Source: Akkermansiaceae bacterium (GTDB lineage Bacteria; Verrucomicrobiota; Verrucomicrobiia; Verrucomicrobiales; Akkermansiaceae). From it: DNA of 38,811 nt. The notes beneath the pieces were generated by a model. That model saw nothing but the letters and a program-made list of their open reading frames with translations, did not search any database and was not told the DNA's origin. How positions within the stretch are numbered: position 1 is the first letter of the stretch; the number at the start of each line of letters is the position of its first letter. Below are positions 31,777 through 38,811 of this stretch, in pieces. The DNA lies in contig CAIVKO010000042.1 in the NCBI GenBank assembly GCA_903906515.1, positions 1 through 38,811 of the forward strand. Direction: 5' to 3'. The translations under genes and the position numbers were made by a program.

Positions 31777-32304
31777 ATGAAGGGATTCCCCTCAAGCGAA
31801 TGGAAACAGTGGCTGGCCGAAAATGGGCCTCGCCTCCTGCTTTTCGCGCGTGGATGGAGCAATTCCCGCGAGGATGCAGAGGACCTCGTGCAGGAGGCGA
31901 TCCTCCGCATGTGGCACCATCAGGGGGACAATCACGGCGGATCCCCACCGGATCTTCCGTTGGTTTTTTCTACCATCCGCTTCTGCGGTCTGAACCACCA
32001 CCGCAGTGAGACGCGCCGCAAAAAACGTGAGGAATCGATCATTTACCTGAACGATTTCCAGGATGTCTGGTTGGATCCGATGCTTGAGGAAGATGAGGAG
32101 GCGCTGATTCTCAGGGACGCCGTGCAGAATCTCAGCCCGAAACTCCGCGAGGTGGTGGTCATGAAATTCTGGGGCGGCCTGACTTTCGCCCAAATCTCGG
32201 AAACCCTCGCGATTTCGCCGAATACTGCCGCTTCCCGCTACCGCTACGCATTGGAACAACTCGCGCACGAACTGCGCCGAATGAAGGAGGTCCGCCATGC
32301 ATGA
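31777..32304 (+). CDS. ECF-family RNA polymerase sigma factor
   Basis: The product has 175 residues, a normal length for an extracytoplasmic-function sigma factor. Region 2 has AEDLVQEAILRMW at 34-46, the segment that contacts RNA polymerase and the -10 element. Region 4 has LSPKLREVVVMKFWGGLTF followed by the helix-turn-helix ISETLAISPNTAASRYRYAL, which reads the -35 element. Region 1.1 and most of region 3 are absent, as expected. The end overlaps the next gene by eight bases, and an AAGGAGG inside the sigma gene (32284-32290) serves as ribosome site for that gene. This coupling is typical of a sigma factor and its membrane partner. It likely directs the downstream operon and its own promoter. 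Confidence 0.93.
   Translation: MKGFPSSEWKQWLAENGPRLLLFARGWSNSREDAEDLVQEAILRMWHHQGDNHGGSPPDLPLVFSTIRFCGLNHHRSETRRKKREESIIYLNDFQDVWLDPMLEEDEEALILRDAVQNLSPKLREVVVMKFWGGLTFAQISETLAISPNTAASRYRYALEQLAHELRRMKEVRHA
32284..32290 (+). promoter_or_regulatory. Shine-Dalgarno site for the sigma-coupled membrane protein
   Basis: AAGGAGG lies inside the last codons of the sigma factor gene, six bases before the ATG at 32297. It fixes that start and shows translational coupling. Most other starts in this operon have no such site. Confidence 0.75.
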
Positions 32305-32767
32305 TGCCCATTCCGTTGAAACGATTCTTGCCCGGCTCATGCCATCCGCTCTCAGCGAGACCGGCCAGCATGAAATCGAGGCGATGATTGATGAATTGGC
32401 CGCCACTTCACAAGTGGCCGCGCCATCTGGCCATCCGTGGTTGCGCCGCATCGCAGTCGCGGGAATCGCCGCCGCAGGTGTGGCCGCGGCTTGCGTCTTT
32501 CCCCTGACCCAACGTCCCGCTGCATTGACCACCGCAACATCTCCAACCGCATCCCACGCGCCCGGCTTTGTGCTGGTCGGCGAGTCCGATCGTGTCGAGT
32601 CCATGACCGACGAAGGCTGGCTGGAGAATCAGGACGGCTCCACCATGCAGGCCACGCGCCTCAGTGTCGTCGAGGAAAATACCCTGCGGGATGTGGAATC
32701 CGGTATCGTGATCAGTATTTCGGAACCGCGTGAGGAAATCCTCCTCATGCCAGTCAGCGCGTTCTGA
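32297..32767 (+). CDS. Single-pass membrane protein, possible anti-sigma factor
   Basis: The product has 156 residues. Residues 1-45 are cytoplasmic-like and helical (SVETILARLMPSALSETGQHEIEAMIDELAA reads as an amphipathic segment). One membrane helix follows at ~50-68 (IAVAGIAAAGVAAACVF), then an outside domain of ~85 residues rich in Ser, Thr and Glu. The order (sigma gene, overlapping start, one-pass membrane protein) is that of ECF sigma/anti-sigma pairs. The usual zinc-binding HxxxCxxC motif of ZAS anti-sigma domains is not present, so the role is inferred from position only. Confidence 0.6.
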   Translation: MHDAHSVETILARLMPSALSETGQHEIEAMIDELAATSQVAAPSGHPWLRRIAVAGIAAAGVAAACVFPLTQRPAALTTATSPTASHAPGFVLVGESDRVESMTDEGWLENQDGSTMQATRLSVVEENTLRDVESGIVISISEPREEILLMPVSAF

Positions 32768-32769
32768 CC

Positions 32770-33525
32770 ATGAAGAAACTTCTGGTCATCGCATTTTTTG
32801 CAAGTCAGTCGCTGCTTTGGGCGGAGGGTTCGAGTGAGCAACCGGTGCCTCAGCGACTGCCTCATGCGCCGCGCGCATGGCTCGGTTTGGACGTGACCAA
32901 ACCGGACGAAACGATCACCGCGCATATCCCGACTCTGCCAGCGGGAATCGGATTTATCGTCCGCTATGTCGAGAAGGACGGTCCCGGTGAAGTCGCTGGA
33001 TTGCAGGTGTTCGATGTGTTATGGAAAATCAACGACCAGCTGCTTGTCAACGAAGGTCAGTTGGCTGCGTTGCTGCGCCTTTTTAAACCCGGTGACGAGG
33101 TTTCTCTCGCGGTTTTCCGCGGTGGTAAGCCGATCGATGTTAAACTGAAACTCGGTGACGCGAGTCTAGCAAAACGTCCGGTCATCGGCGATCTCGCAGA
33201 ATCGTCGTTGTTTCCCGGTGGCTGCTCAGGGCCGATTCGCCGCGTGGATGTCGCTCAAAAAATCGCCAGCTATTCGACGGAGGAAGGCCGCGCTGAAGTC
33301 CGCAAGGATGGTGAGGCATACAAAGTCAAAATCACAGGACCCAAGGAAGAATTGATTTTCGAAGGGAATCTTGTCGGCGATAGCGAATTCGAAAAAGTTC
33401 CGAGGGAATGGAATTACCGGGTTTATGCCTTGCGTCGCGGGTTGGACCTCGCTCTTGACGGACGCATGATGCCAACCCGTCAACATCGCCCCAGAGTGGT
33501 CCCGCCGGTGGCTGAAAAACCGTGA
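32770..33525 (+). CDS. Secreted PDZ-domain protein without protease domain
   Basis: The product has 251 residues. The signal peptide is MKKLLVIAFFASQSLLWA, cut before EGSS. Residues ~35-135 are a PDZ domain: APRAWLGLDV, then GIGFIVRYVEKDGPGEVAGLQVFDVLWKIN with the carboxylate-binding GIGF-type loop, and a closing strand of KPGDEVSLAVFRGGKP. PDZ domains bind C-termini of partner proteins and in HtrA/DegS proteases sense misfolded outer-membrane proteins. There is no trypsin-like or S2P domain here. The C-terminal ~110 residues are of unknown type. The gene follows the membrane protein by two bases. An adapter or sensor role in envelope stress is a reasonable inference. Confidence 0.82.
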   Translation: MKKLLVIAFFASQSLLWAEGSSEQPVPQRLPHAPRAWLGLDVTKPDETITAHIPTLPAGIGFIVRYVEKDGPGEVAGLQVFDVLWKINDQLLVNEGQLAALLRLFKPGDEVSLAVFRGGKPIDVKLKLGDASLAKRPVIGDLAESSLFPGGCSGPIRRVDVAQKIASYSTEEGRAEVRKDGEAYKVKITGPKEELIFEGNLVGDSEFEKVPREWNYRVYALRRGLDLALDGRMMPTRQHRPRVVPPVAEKP

Positions 33526-33609
33526 GTGGTGATCCGGAAATGGCGCAAAACTTGATTTCATGACCATTCCATGACATACCGGACTGACGAAGTTGTCATT
33601 TTCGTCCGC

Positions 33610-36486
33610 ATGCATCCCACACCCTTTTCCCGCCCCGCGCTGATCCTGTTAGCGCTTCTGTTTTTCCAAGTTGTCGTTCGCGCGGAAGAACCCGCCCTCC
33701 GCGACCTGCTGCGCGATGCGCTCTACACCGAGGAAGTCACCCGCGATTCTGAAAAGGCTGCGAAACAATACGAGGATCTCCTCGCCCGCCACGACGCGCA
33801 GAAGACCTTCGCCGCATCCGCCCTCTTCCGCCTCGCCGAAGTCCGTCGCAAACAGGACCGCAAGGACGACGCCATCCAACTCTATCAGCGTCTGCTCGCC
33901 GAGTTCCCGAAGGCGGAAACGGAAACCAAGCTCGCCCGCGAAAACCTCGCGTCAATCGGTGGGAAACCGCTGGAATCGGAAGCGCCGGTGGTTGATGCCG
34001 AGGCCGCAGAAATCGCTAAACTGGAAGGATTGGCGAAGTCCGCTCCGGACATCATCCTTGATCCTAAAACTCTCGGAGTGGCATCCAACGATGGAAGGTC
34101 AAAGCTCGTTGCCCATCTTCTGAAGGCTGGCAGTCGGCCTTATGCAGGTGACGCGCTTAGCAACGCGGTGGCGAATGGTTCTCTCGAAATCGTCAAGCAG
34201 TTGACCGCCGGCAAAGAGGCCGTTCCGGCGGCTGTAGCGACGGCTGCCATTCAGGCCGCGATTCAATACAAGCGTTTTACCATTCTGGAGTTTCTGTTGC
34301 AGCGCGGATTCAAGGCCGGGGAAATGTCCGCATCGAATGACGGGGTTCAGGTCTCCCAAGGTTCAAGTGCTCTGGCTTATGCCCTTTTGGCTGGCTCACC
34401 GGAGTGCGCGGAAATCCTGTTGAAACACGGGACGGATATTGACGCCGCTTCGGCGTATTCGGATGTGTCATCGCGGACGGGAGCAACCTCCCTCCAGTGG
34501 GTCATCGCGGAAAGAAATTATGATGCGGCGAATTGGTTGTTGGACAAGGGTGCGAAACCCGATATCCCGAGCCGTGGCTTCGGGATCACGCCGCTCCATG
34601 AGATCGCCTATCATCGAATGCCTGGCTCGCAATCCCTCATGCAACGGTTGTTGGAAGCTGGTGCCGATCCCAATCGCCTCACCGGGAATCTTGAAATTAC
34701 AGATCCGTCGCGAAAGTTTTTACGGAATGTCACACCACTGGCAATCGCTGTGCAGACCACCAAATCCAAAGACGCAGTGCAGTTGCTTCTCAAGCACGGT
34801 GCGGATGCCAAGTCGGACAAGCAGTTGATTCCACTAGTGATCCAAAGTCAGAATGAAAGGGGAAACATGGAATGTATCACGTTGCTGGTGGACGCTGGAG
34901 CCAGACCAGACGATGCCTGGATGAAAGAATTCATGGAGACGAGAGGAGAGGTTCGGGATTTTCTCGCCGAGAAGTGCGCCCTCCCGGGTTTCGCCAACGA
35001 CTCGGAAATTCATTTGGTGATCAATGATTTATGGGGAGTCAGGTCCGCGAAAATCGCGGTGCGTTCTGGAGAGTCCGCCCCGTCGGACCTCTGTACATGG
35101 TTACTTGCCAACCACCAGAATAGCTCGTGGGTACGCAGCAATGGCGGATCAATGAAATATCAGTGGCTGATCTGGCGAAAAGGGGACAACGGAGTCTTGG
35201 TCAAACAGGAATTGGATTTTTCCGGCAGTGCGTCGTTTCCTGCTCTTCGGTGGGGCGATGTCGTCGAGTGCCGTGTCACTGGGGGCAACATGTGTATCAA
35301 AGAGCTTCCTCCCGAAATTCTCACTGCCCTCCGCAAACGCATCGCGTTTCCCATCACGTTTGAAATGGACGGCAAGAGCCGCGAGATCACGATGCGTGGC
35401 GACCGGTTCATCTTCGATCCAACGAAGAATGAAGTTCCACTGACGAACTTGCAGCAACTCATTGAGTATTTCTGGCAAACGCCCACCCCATTGAAACCGT
35501 CGCCAACGATCCATGTCACACGGAAAGGCTGGTCGGACGTCCGCCTGTCCTATGGTTCGAAGGAGGCCGGTAAATTCGAATTGAAAACAGGAGACCGAGT
35601 GAAACTGGAAATCCCGGACGAAGCAAGCAAGGACCACGTCGGAGCGCGGCGGCAAGTGGTCACGCTGAAAGCGGATGGTTACCCGTTTATCAAATTCATC
35701 GGGGAGGTTATAACTTTTGAAGCTCATACCGCCAGCATCCCGCTCATTCAAGCTACAGTTTTTGAAGCTCATACGGCCAGTATCCCGACGCTCATTCAAG
35801 CCATAGTGGATACGCAAGTGCCCTCGGCTTCGATCTGGATGGATGTCCCGGAAACCCAGACTGTTGATGCGGCAAAGATGTCAGAGAAGAATGCATTTTC
35901 CGGGTTTACCCTGCTTCCTTATCCTGATCTCGCAAACCTCCGCATCCGGCGTTTGCTGGAGGACGGAACGGAAAAAGTGATCGAGGTGAACCTCGCCAAA
36001 GTCATCGCGTCCGCCACCGATCAAACCACGGCGGAAGAAGCGAAAAAGGCGGATGTTCTTCTCCAACTCGGAGATATCGTGGAGATTTCCCTGCTCAAGG
36101 ATCACGTGGGCAAGCCTTGGAAAGGCTTCAGCGCGCAAGAAGAAGGATTTTTCGCCAAAGCACTCAGCGGCCGCGTGCAAGTCACGGATGAGGAGGGGAA
36201 TATTATCCAGAGAGACCTTCTCTACAAAGCCCCGCGCTTCATCGAAACTGAAAGCGGATGGATTCCCGTGCCCCCGGAGTCAGGGATGCCAAGCATCCGT
36301 GGATCGTGGTTGTTCCGTAACGAAGTGATCAAGGTCAAGCGCGTTGATTCCCAGTTGGATTTTAGCGAAGCTGCCAAATTTTTTCTGCGGGATGGTGACG
36401 AAATCAGCACTCGGCATCGATCTGGTCAAATACCGCGATTCGCAGCGCCTCCACAGCCTTCACTGCCGCGGCGCACCACGCCATGA
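33610..36486 (+). CDS. Secreted TPR/ankyrin-repeat protein
   Basis: The start is placed at 33610 because it gives a clean signal peptide (MHPTPFSRPALILLALLFFQVVVRA); a frame from 33571 adds 13 residues. The mature protein is ~930 residues. A TPR-like region comes first (ASALFRLAEVRRKQDRKDDAIQLYQRLLAEF). Then come about six ankyrin repeats within ~160-440, with clear units such as GITPLHEIAYHR, LLEAGADPNR and LLLKHGADAKS. The long C-terminal half is beta-rich, with repeated short blocks of the type GD.VE (for example WGDVVECRV, LGDIVEISL, DGDEIS). A 15-16-residue tandem duplication (FEAHTASIP...) sits near residue ~705. The C-terminal fold is not recognised. It may scaffold interactions in the periplasm alongside the PDZ protein. 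Confidence 0.82.
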   Translation: MHPTPFSRPALILLALLFFQVVVRAEEPALRDLLRDALYTEEVTRDSEKAAKQYEDLLARHDAQKTFAASALFRLAEVRRKQDRKDDAIQLYQRLLAEFPKAETETKLARENLASIGGKPLESEAPVVDAEAAEIAKLEGLAKSAPDIILDPKTLGVASNDGRSKLVAHLLKAGSRPYAGDALSNAVANGSLEIVKQLTAGKEAVPAAVATAAIQAAIQYKRFTILEFLLQRGFKAGEMSASNDGVQVSQGSSALAYALLAGSPECAEILLKHGTDIDAASAYSDVSSRTGATSLQWVIAERNYDAANWLLDKGAKPDIPSRGFGITPLHEIAYHRMPGSQSLMQRLLEAGADPNRLTGNLEITDPSRKFLRNVTPLAIAVQTTKSKDAVQLLLKHGADAKSDKQLIPLVIQSQNERGNMECITLLVDAGARPDDAWMKEFMETRGEVRDFLAEKCALPGFANDSEIHLVINDLWGVRSAKIAVRSGESAPSDLCTWLLANHQNSSWVRSNGGSMKYQWLIWRKGDNGVLVKQELDFSGSASFPALRWGDVVECRVTGGNMCIKELPPEILTALRKRIAFPITFEMDGKSREITMRGDRFIFDPTKNEVPLTNLQQLIEYFWQTPTPLKPSPTIHVTRKGWSDVRLSYGSKEAGKFELKTGDRVKLEIPDEASKDHVGARRQVVTLKADGYPFIKFIGEVITFEAHTASIPLIQATVFEAHTASIPTLIQAIVDTQVPSASIWMDVPETQTVDAAKMSEKNAFSGFTLLPYPDLANLRIRRLLEDGTEKVIEVNLAKVIASATDQTTAEEAKKADVLLQLGDIVEISLLKDHVGKPWKGFSAQEEGFFAKALSGRVQVTDEEGNIIQRDLLYKAPRFIETESGWIPVPPESGMPSIRGSWLFRNEVIKVKRVDSQLDFSEAAKFFLRDGDEISTRHRSGQIPRFAAPPQPSLPRRTTP
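35716..35808 (+). repeat. Short in-frame tandem duplication
   Basis: Two adjacent copies of about 45 bases (starting 35716 and 35761) encode FEAHTASIPLIQATV and FEAHTASIPTLIQAIV. The DNA copies differ by a few substitutions and one extra codon in the second. The duplication keeps the frame and adds about 15 residues between beta-rich blocks of the ankyrin protein. Confidence 0.8.
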
Positions 36487-36505
36487 ATAAGATCATCATT
36501 CTAAC

Positions 36506-38131
36506 ATGACTCGCCCTTCGTCATCCCTTCACTGGCTCACGCTGGCGGTGCTTTTGCCGTTGCTGGTGTTGGGAGGATTGGCGTGGCTCGGTGTGCAGGC
36601 GCAGGTGAAGGCTGCGTGGTCCTCCGCGCGGGAGGAGGCTAAGGTGGCGGGACGTTTTGCGGAAGAAACCCTGTCGCGGGAACTCACCGCAGCGGTGGAA
36701 ACGACTCCCTTGTTTCCCGATCCTCCGGTGCCGGGCGCGACGTCCGCAGCGGATGCGGTGCTGGATGGTAATGATCTAACGGCCATGCGGAATCTGCGGG
36801 ACGACCCGCAGGCCGGCATCTCACCCGCAGGTTTGCCACGGCGGATCCTGGCGGGATTCCGCGTGTTTGAGGCAAGTGACGATTCGGCGGATGCAAGAAT
36901 TCTGGTAGATCTGGCGACGGGTGATGCGGCATCGGTTCTCACTCCGTTGGTGTTCACAAAGGTCGGGCAATCTCCGCAGAACTGGAGTCATGGCGAACAA
37001 GCCCGCGCCTTGTTGAAACAGCATCCGGAGATTGATGCGGCGGGAAAATGGATCCGTGACGATGGGGAAACCTGGTGGCTTGCTTCCGATGGTAAAGGTC
37101 TTCGTTTCATCCGCCATGCGGCATTCAAGCAGGCGCTCGGCATGGCTGGAAAACATCTTCCACCATGGGCCGATCTGGTTCTAACCATCGATGGTATGAA
37201 AGCCGCAGTAACCCGTTCCCACCCTGAAGTGATGGTAAGTTTTCCGGTTCATTTCGGGGAGGATCTTCGTTTTGATGTGACTGCCGAGAATCCGGCGATG
37301 ATCGAAGCCAATGCCCGCCAGCAAGGACGTTGGACGCTGGCATTGCTCGGGTTCGCCGTGGTGATTTCCGCCGGAGCGCTGGGCTTGATGCATCGGGCGG
37401 TCCGGCGCGAGCGGCGCTTGAATGCGATGAAAAGCCAGTTCGTCGCCAGTGTTTCTCACGAACTCCGTGCGCCGGTGGCCTCGATCCGCTTGATGGCAGA
37501 CGCGCTGGAAGCAGGAAAGGTGTCGGCGGAAGCGGCGAAGGATTTCCACCGCTTGATCGCCCGTGAAGGAGCACGGCTTTCGACTTTGGTTGGCAATGTG
37601 CTCGACCACGCCCGCATCGAACAAGGTCGCCGCATCTGGAAGATGGAAGCCTGCGATCTCGCTTCGCTGGCAAGCGACACGCTGCAAGTGATGGAACCGT
37701 TGGCGAAGGAGAAGAATATCTCGCTGAGCTCCCAGATGGTGCCCGTGGAGGCATCCGTCGATGCCGGAGCGATCCAGCAGGCTCTCGTGAATTTGTTGGA
37801 TAATGCGATCAAGTTTTCACCACACGGAAGCACGGTGGAGACTTCGCTTTGCATGGATGGGGAAAATTCGTGGTCGCTCACAGTGCGCGATGAAGGGCCG
37901 GGGATTCCGCATGAGGAACAACGCAGGATCTTCGAGCGCTTCTACCGTCTGGGCGATGAATTGCGTCGAGAAACCCAAGGCACGGGCATCGGGCTGAGTC
38001 TGGTGAAAGCCATCGCGGAAGCTCACTGTGGGAGAGTCATTCTAGCAAGCGTGCCCGGAAAAGGCAGTGTATTCACTCTCCAAGGTCCTATTGGTCGTAT
38101 AGGACCTGTTCTTCAACCTACCACCCCATGA
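36506..38131 (+). CDS. Membrane sensor histidine kinase
   Basis: The product has 541 residues. The first membrane helix is ~11-30 and the second ~276-295, leaving ~245 residues outside as a sensor domain that I do not recognise. The HisKA dimerisation domain follows with SHELRAPVASIRL and phospho-acceptor His318. The ATP-binding domain shows the N box (NLLDNAIKFS), G1 (DEGPGIP), F box (RIFERFYR) and G2 (GTGIGLSLVKAI). No HAMP domain is clear between helix 2 and HisKA. The stop overlaps the response regulator start by four bases (ATGA), so the two form a pair. The last codons run through a perfect nine-base inverted repeat. Its place after the PDZ and ankyrin genes suggests they belong to the same signalling route. 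Confidence 0.95.
   Translation: MTRPSSSLHWLTLAVLLPLLVLGGLAWLGVQAQVKAAWSSAREEAKVAGRFAEETLSRELTAAVETTPLFPDPPVPGATSAADAVLDGNDLTAMRNLRDDPQAGISPAGLPRRILAGFRVFEASDDSADARILVDLATGDAASVLTPLVFTKVGQSPQNWSHGEQARALLKQHPEIDAAGKWIRDDGETWWLASDGKGLRFIRHAAFKQALGMAGKHLPPWADLVLTIDGMKAAVTRSHPEVMVSFPVHFGEDLRFDVTAENPAMIEANARQQGRWTLALLGFAVVISAGALGLMHRAVRRERRLNAMKSQFVASVSHELRAPVASIRLMADALEAGKVSAEAAKDFHRLIAREGARLSTLVGNVLDHARIEQGRRIWKMEACDLASLASDTLQVMEPLAKEKNISLSSQMVPVEASVDAGAIQQALVNLLDNAIKFSPHGSTVETSLCMDGENSWSLTVRDEGPGIPHEEQRRIFERFYRLGDELRRETQGTGIGLSLVKAIAEAHCGRVILASVPGKGSVFTLQGPIGRIGPVLQPTTP
38083..38107. repeat. Nine-base inverted repeat in the end of the kinase gene
   Basis: AGGTCCTAT (38083-38091) and ATAGGACCT (38099-38107) are perfect reverse complements around a seven-base loop. 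The segment encodes part of the last residues (LQGPIGRIGPVLQ), which follow the end of the normal kinase fold. It looks like an inserted palindromic repeat that now forms the C-terminus. Confidence 0.65.
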
Positions 38132-38805
38132 GATTGTTAGTTATCGAAGACGAAGCCCCCATGCGCACTGCATTGGTGGAAACACTGAAGGCGGAAGGAT
38201 ACCGCGTGCTTTCCGCCGCCGATGGGCCGGCGGGGCTGGAGCTCGCCTGCACCGAGTCGTTCGATCTCGTGTTGCTCGATGTCATGATGCCCGGCCTCGA
38301 TGGTTTCGCCGTGTGTCGCGAACTCCGCAAGCGTGGGCGCGGCATGCCGGTGCTCATGCTCACCGCCAAGGGCCAGATCGACGACCGCGTGGAAGGTCTG
38401 GACAGCGGGGCGGACGACTATCTGGTGAAGCCATTCAGTCTGCGCGAGTTGTTAGCCCGCGTCCGTGCCCTGCTTCGGAGGAAGGAACGCGAGGATGCCA
38501 TTGGCAATGAAATCGTGATTGGCTGCGCGACCATCGACTTCGGCAAGCGCCAGCTCACGAGGGGAGGGCAGAGTTTTGAATTGTCGGAAAAAGAACTCGG
38601 CATGTTGCGTCTGCTGGCCTCAAAACCTGGACAAACCGTAAGCCGCGAAATGTTTCTCGACGTGGTCTGGGGCTACCACGCGTATCCAAGCACGCGGACG
38701 GTGGATAATTTCATCGCTACATTGCGGGCGAAATTGGAGGAAAATCCCGCGTCGCCGTGTCATTTGCTGACCGTCCGCGGTGTGGGTTACCAGTTGGAAT
38801 GGTGA
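38128..38805 (+). CDS. OmpR/PhoB-family response regulator
   Basis: The product has 225 residues and is complete. The receiver domain has the acidic pocket (IEDE at 6-9), phospho-acceptor Asp51 in LLDVMMPG, Thr79 and Lys101 (VKPF). The C-terminal winged-helix DNA-binding domain (~128-225) includes LSEKELGMLRLLASKPGQTVSRE, the recognition region TRTVDNFIATLRAKLE, and the ending LLTVRGVGYQLEW. It overlaps the kinase gene by four bases and is surely its partner. It would bind direct-repeat sites as a dimer. Possible targets include its own operon, but no such repeat is evident in the adjacent sequence. Confidence 0.96.
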   Translation: MRLLVIEDEAPMRTALVETLKAEGYRVLSAADGPAGLELACTESFDLVLLDVMMPGLDGFAVCRELRKRGRGMPVLMLTAKGQIDDRVEGLDSGADDYLVKPFSLRELLARVRALLRRKEREDAIGNEIVIGCATIDFGKRQLTRGGQSFELSEKELGMLRLLASKPGQTVSREMFLDVVWGYHAYPSTRTVDNFIATLRAKLEENPASPCHLLTVRGVGYQLEW

Positions 38806-38811
38806 AATCCG

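Overview
The window looks like a chromosomal segment from a member of the Verrucomicrobiota, probably the Verrucomicrobiales (Luteolibacter/Haloferula/Verrucomicrobium relatives). I infer this from protein style, not from a marker gene. The signs are a very large secreted protein of SdrD-B-type repeats ending in a TIGR02597-like region, a PEP-CTERM-type sorting tail (VPEP, hydrophobic stretch, RRNRR), C-terminal regions with an Asp-rich 'DPDGDGINNLMEY' element, and a fucosidase-TonB neighbourhood. There are no rRNA or tRNA genes, no CRISPR array, and no transposase or phage genes.

Layout. (1) 86-5080: a small unknown protein with a strong Shine-Dalgarno site, gyrA, then on the minus strand a rhodanese/DUF2892 membrane protein and an Old Yellow Enzyme-type flavin reductase. 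(2) 5345-23738, plus strand: three tightly packed genes. They encode a ~5,158-residue secreted repeat protein, a 580-residue protein made of two homologous secreted modules with a PEP-CTERM signal trapped between them, and a VKOR-DsbA fusion for disulfide formation. (3) 23951-31067, minus strand, in transcription order: a phosphodiesterase/nucleotide-pyrophosphatase-fold enzyme, a GH29 alpha-L-fucosidase, tonB-exbB-exbD, and, across a repeat element, a secreted Gfo/Idh/MocA oxidoreductase. (4) 31342-38805, plus strand: a monothiol glutaredoxin-like protein, then a compact run of ECF sigma factor, small membrane protein (possible anti-sigma), secreted PDZ protein, TPR/ankyrin envelope protein, sensor histidine kinase and OmpR-type response regulator.

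How the parts may work together. Region 2 reads as one export unit: a half-megadalton surface or extracellular polymer, a companion bearing the sorting tail, and a disulfide catalyst for the periplasm. Region 3 reads as import and processing of fucose-containing glycans, with energised outer-membrane transport next to the hydrolase. Region 4 reads as envelope sensing, with two regulators (an ECF sigma factor and a two-component pair) bracketing two exported proteins that have protein-protein interaction domains.

The intergenic DNA is not empty. Almost every gap holds palindromic repeats of several kinds, and several lie against or across stop codons: after gyrA, at the end of the flavin reductase, after exbD, at the end of the oxidoreductase, and near the end of the histidine kinase. 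One core (TCCGRGCGGTCC) occurs five times at two distant loci. A second element occurs as two facing copies with compensatory base changes. A third type is a run of short hairpins with exactly three-base loops. They resemble REP/BIME-type elements.

The strongest candidates for something undescribed are the giant-protein/sorting-fusion/VKOR-DsbA operon, the internal PEP-CTERM fusion itself, and the sigma-PDZ-ankyrin-two-component operon.
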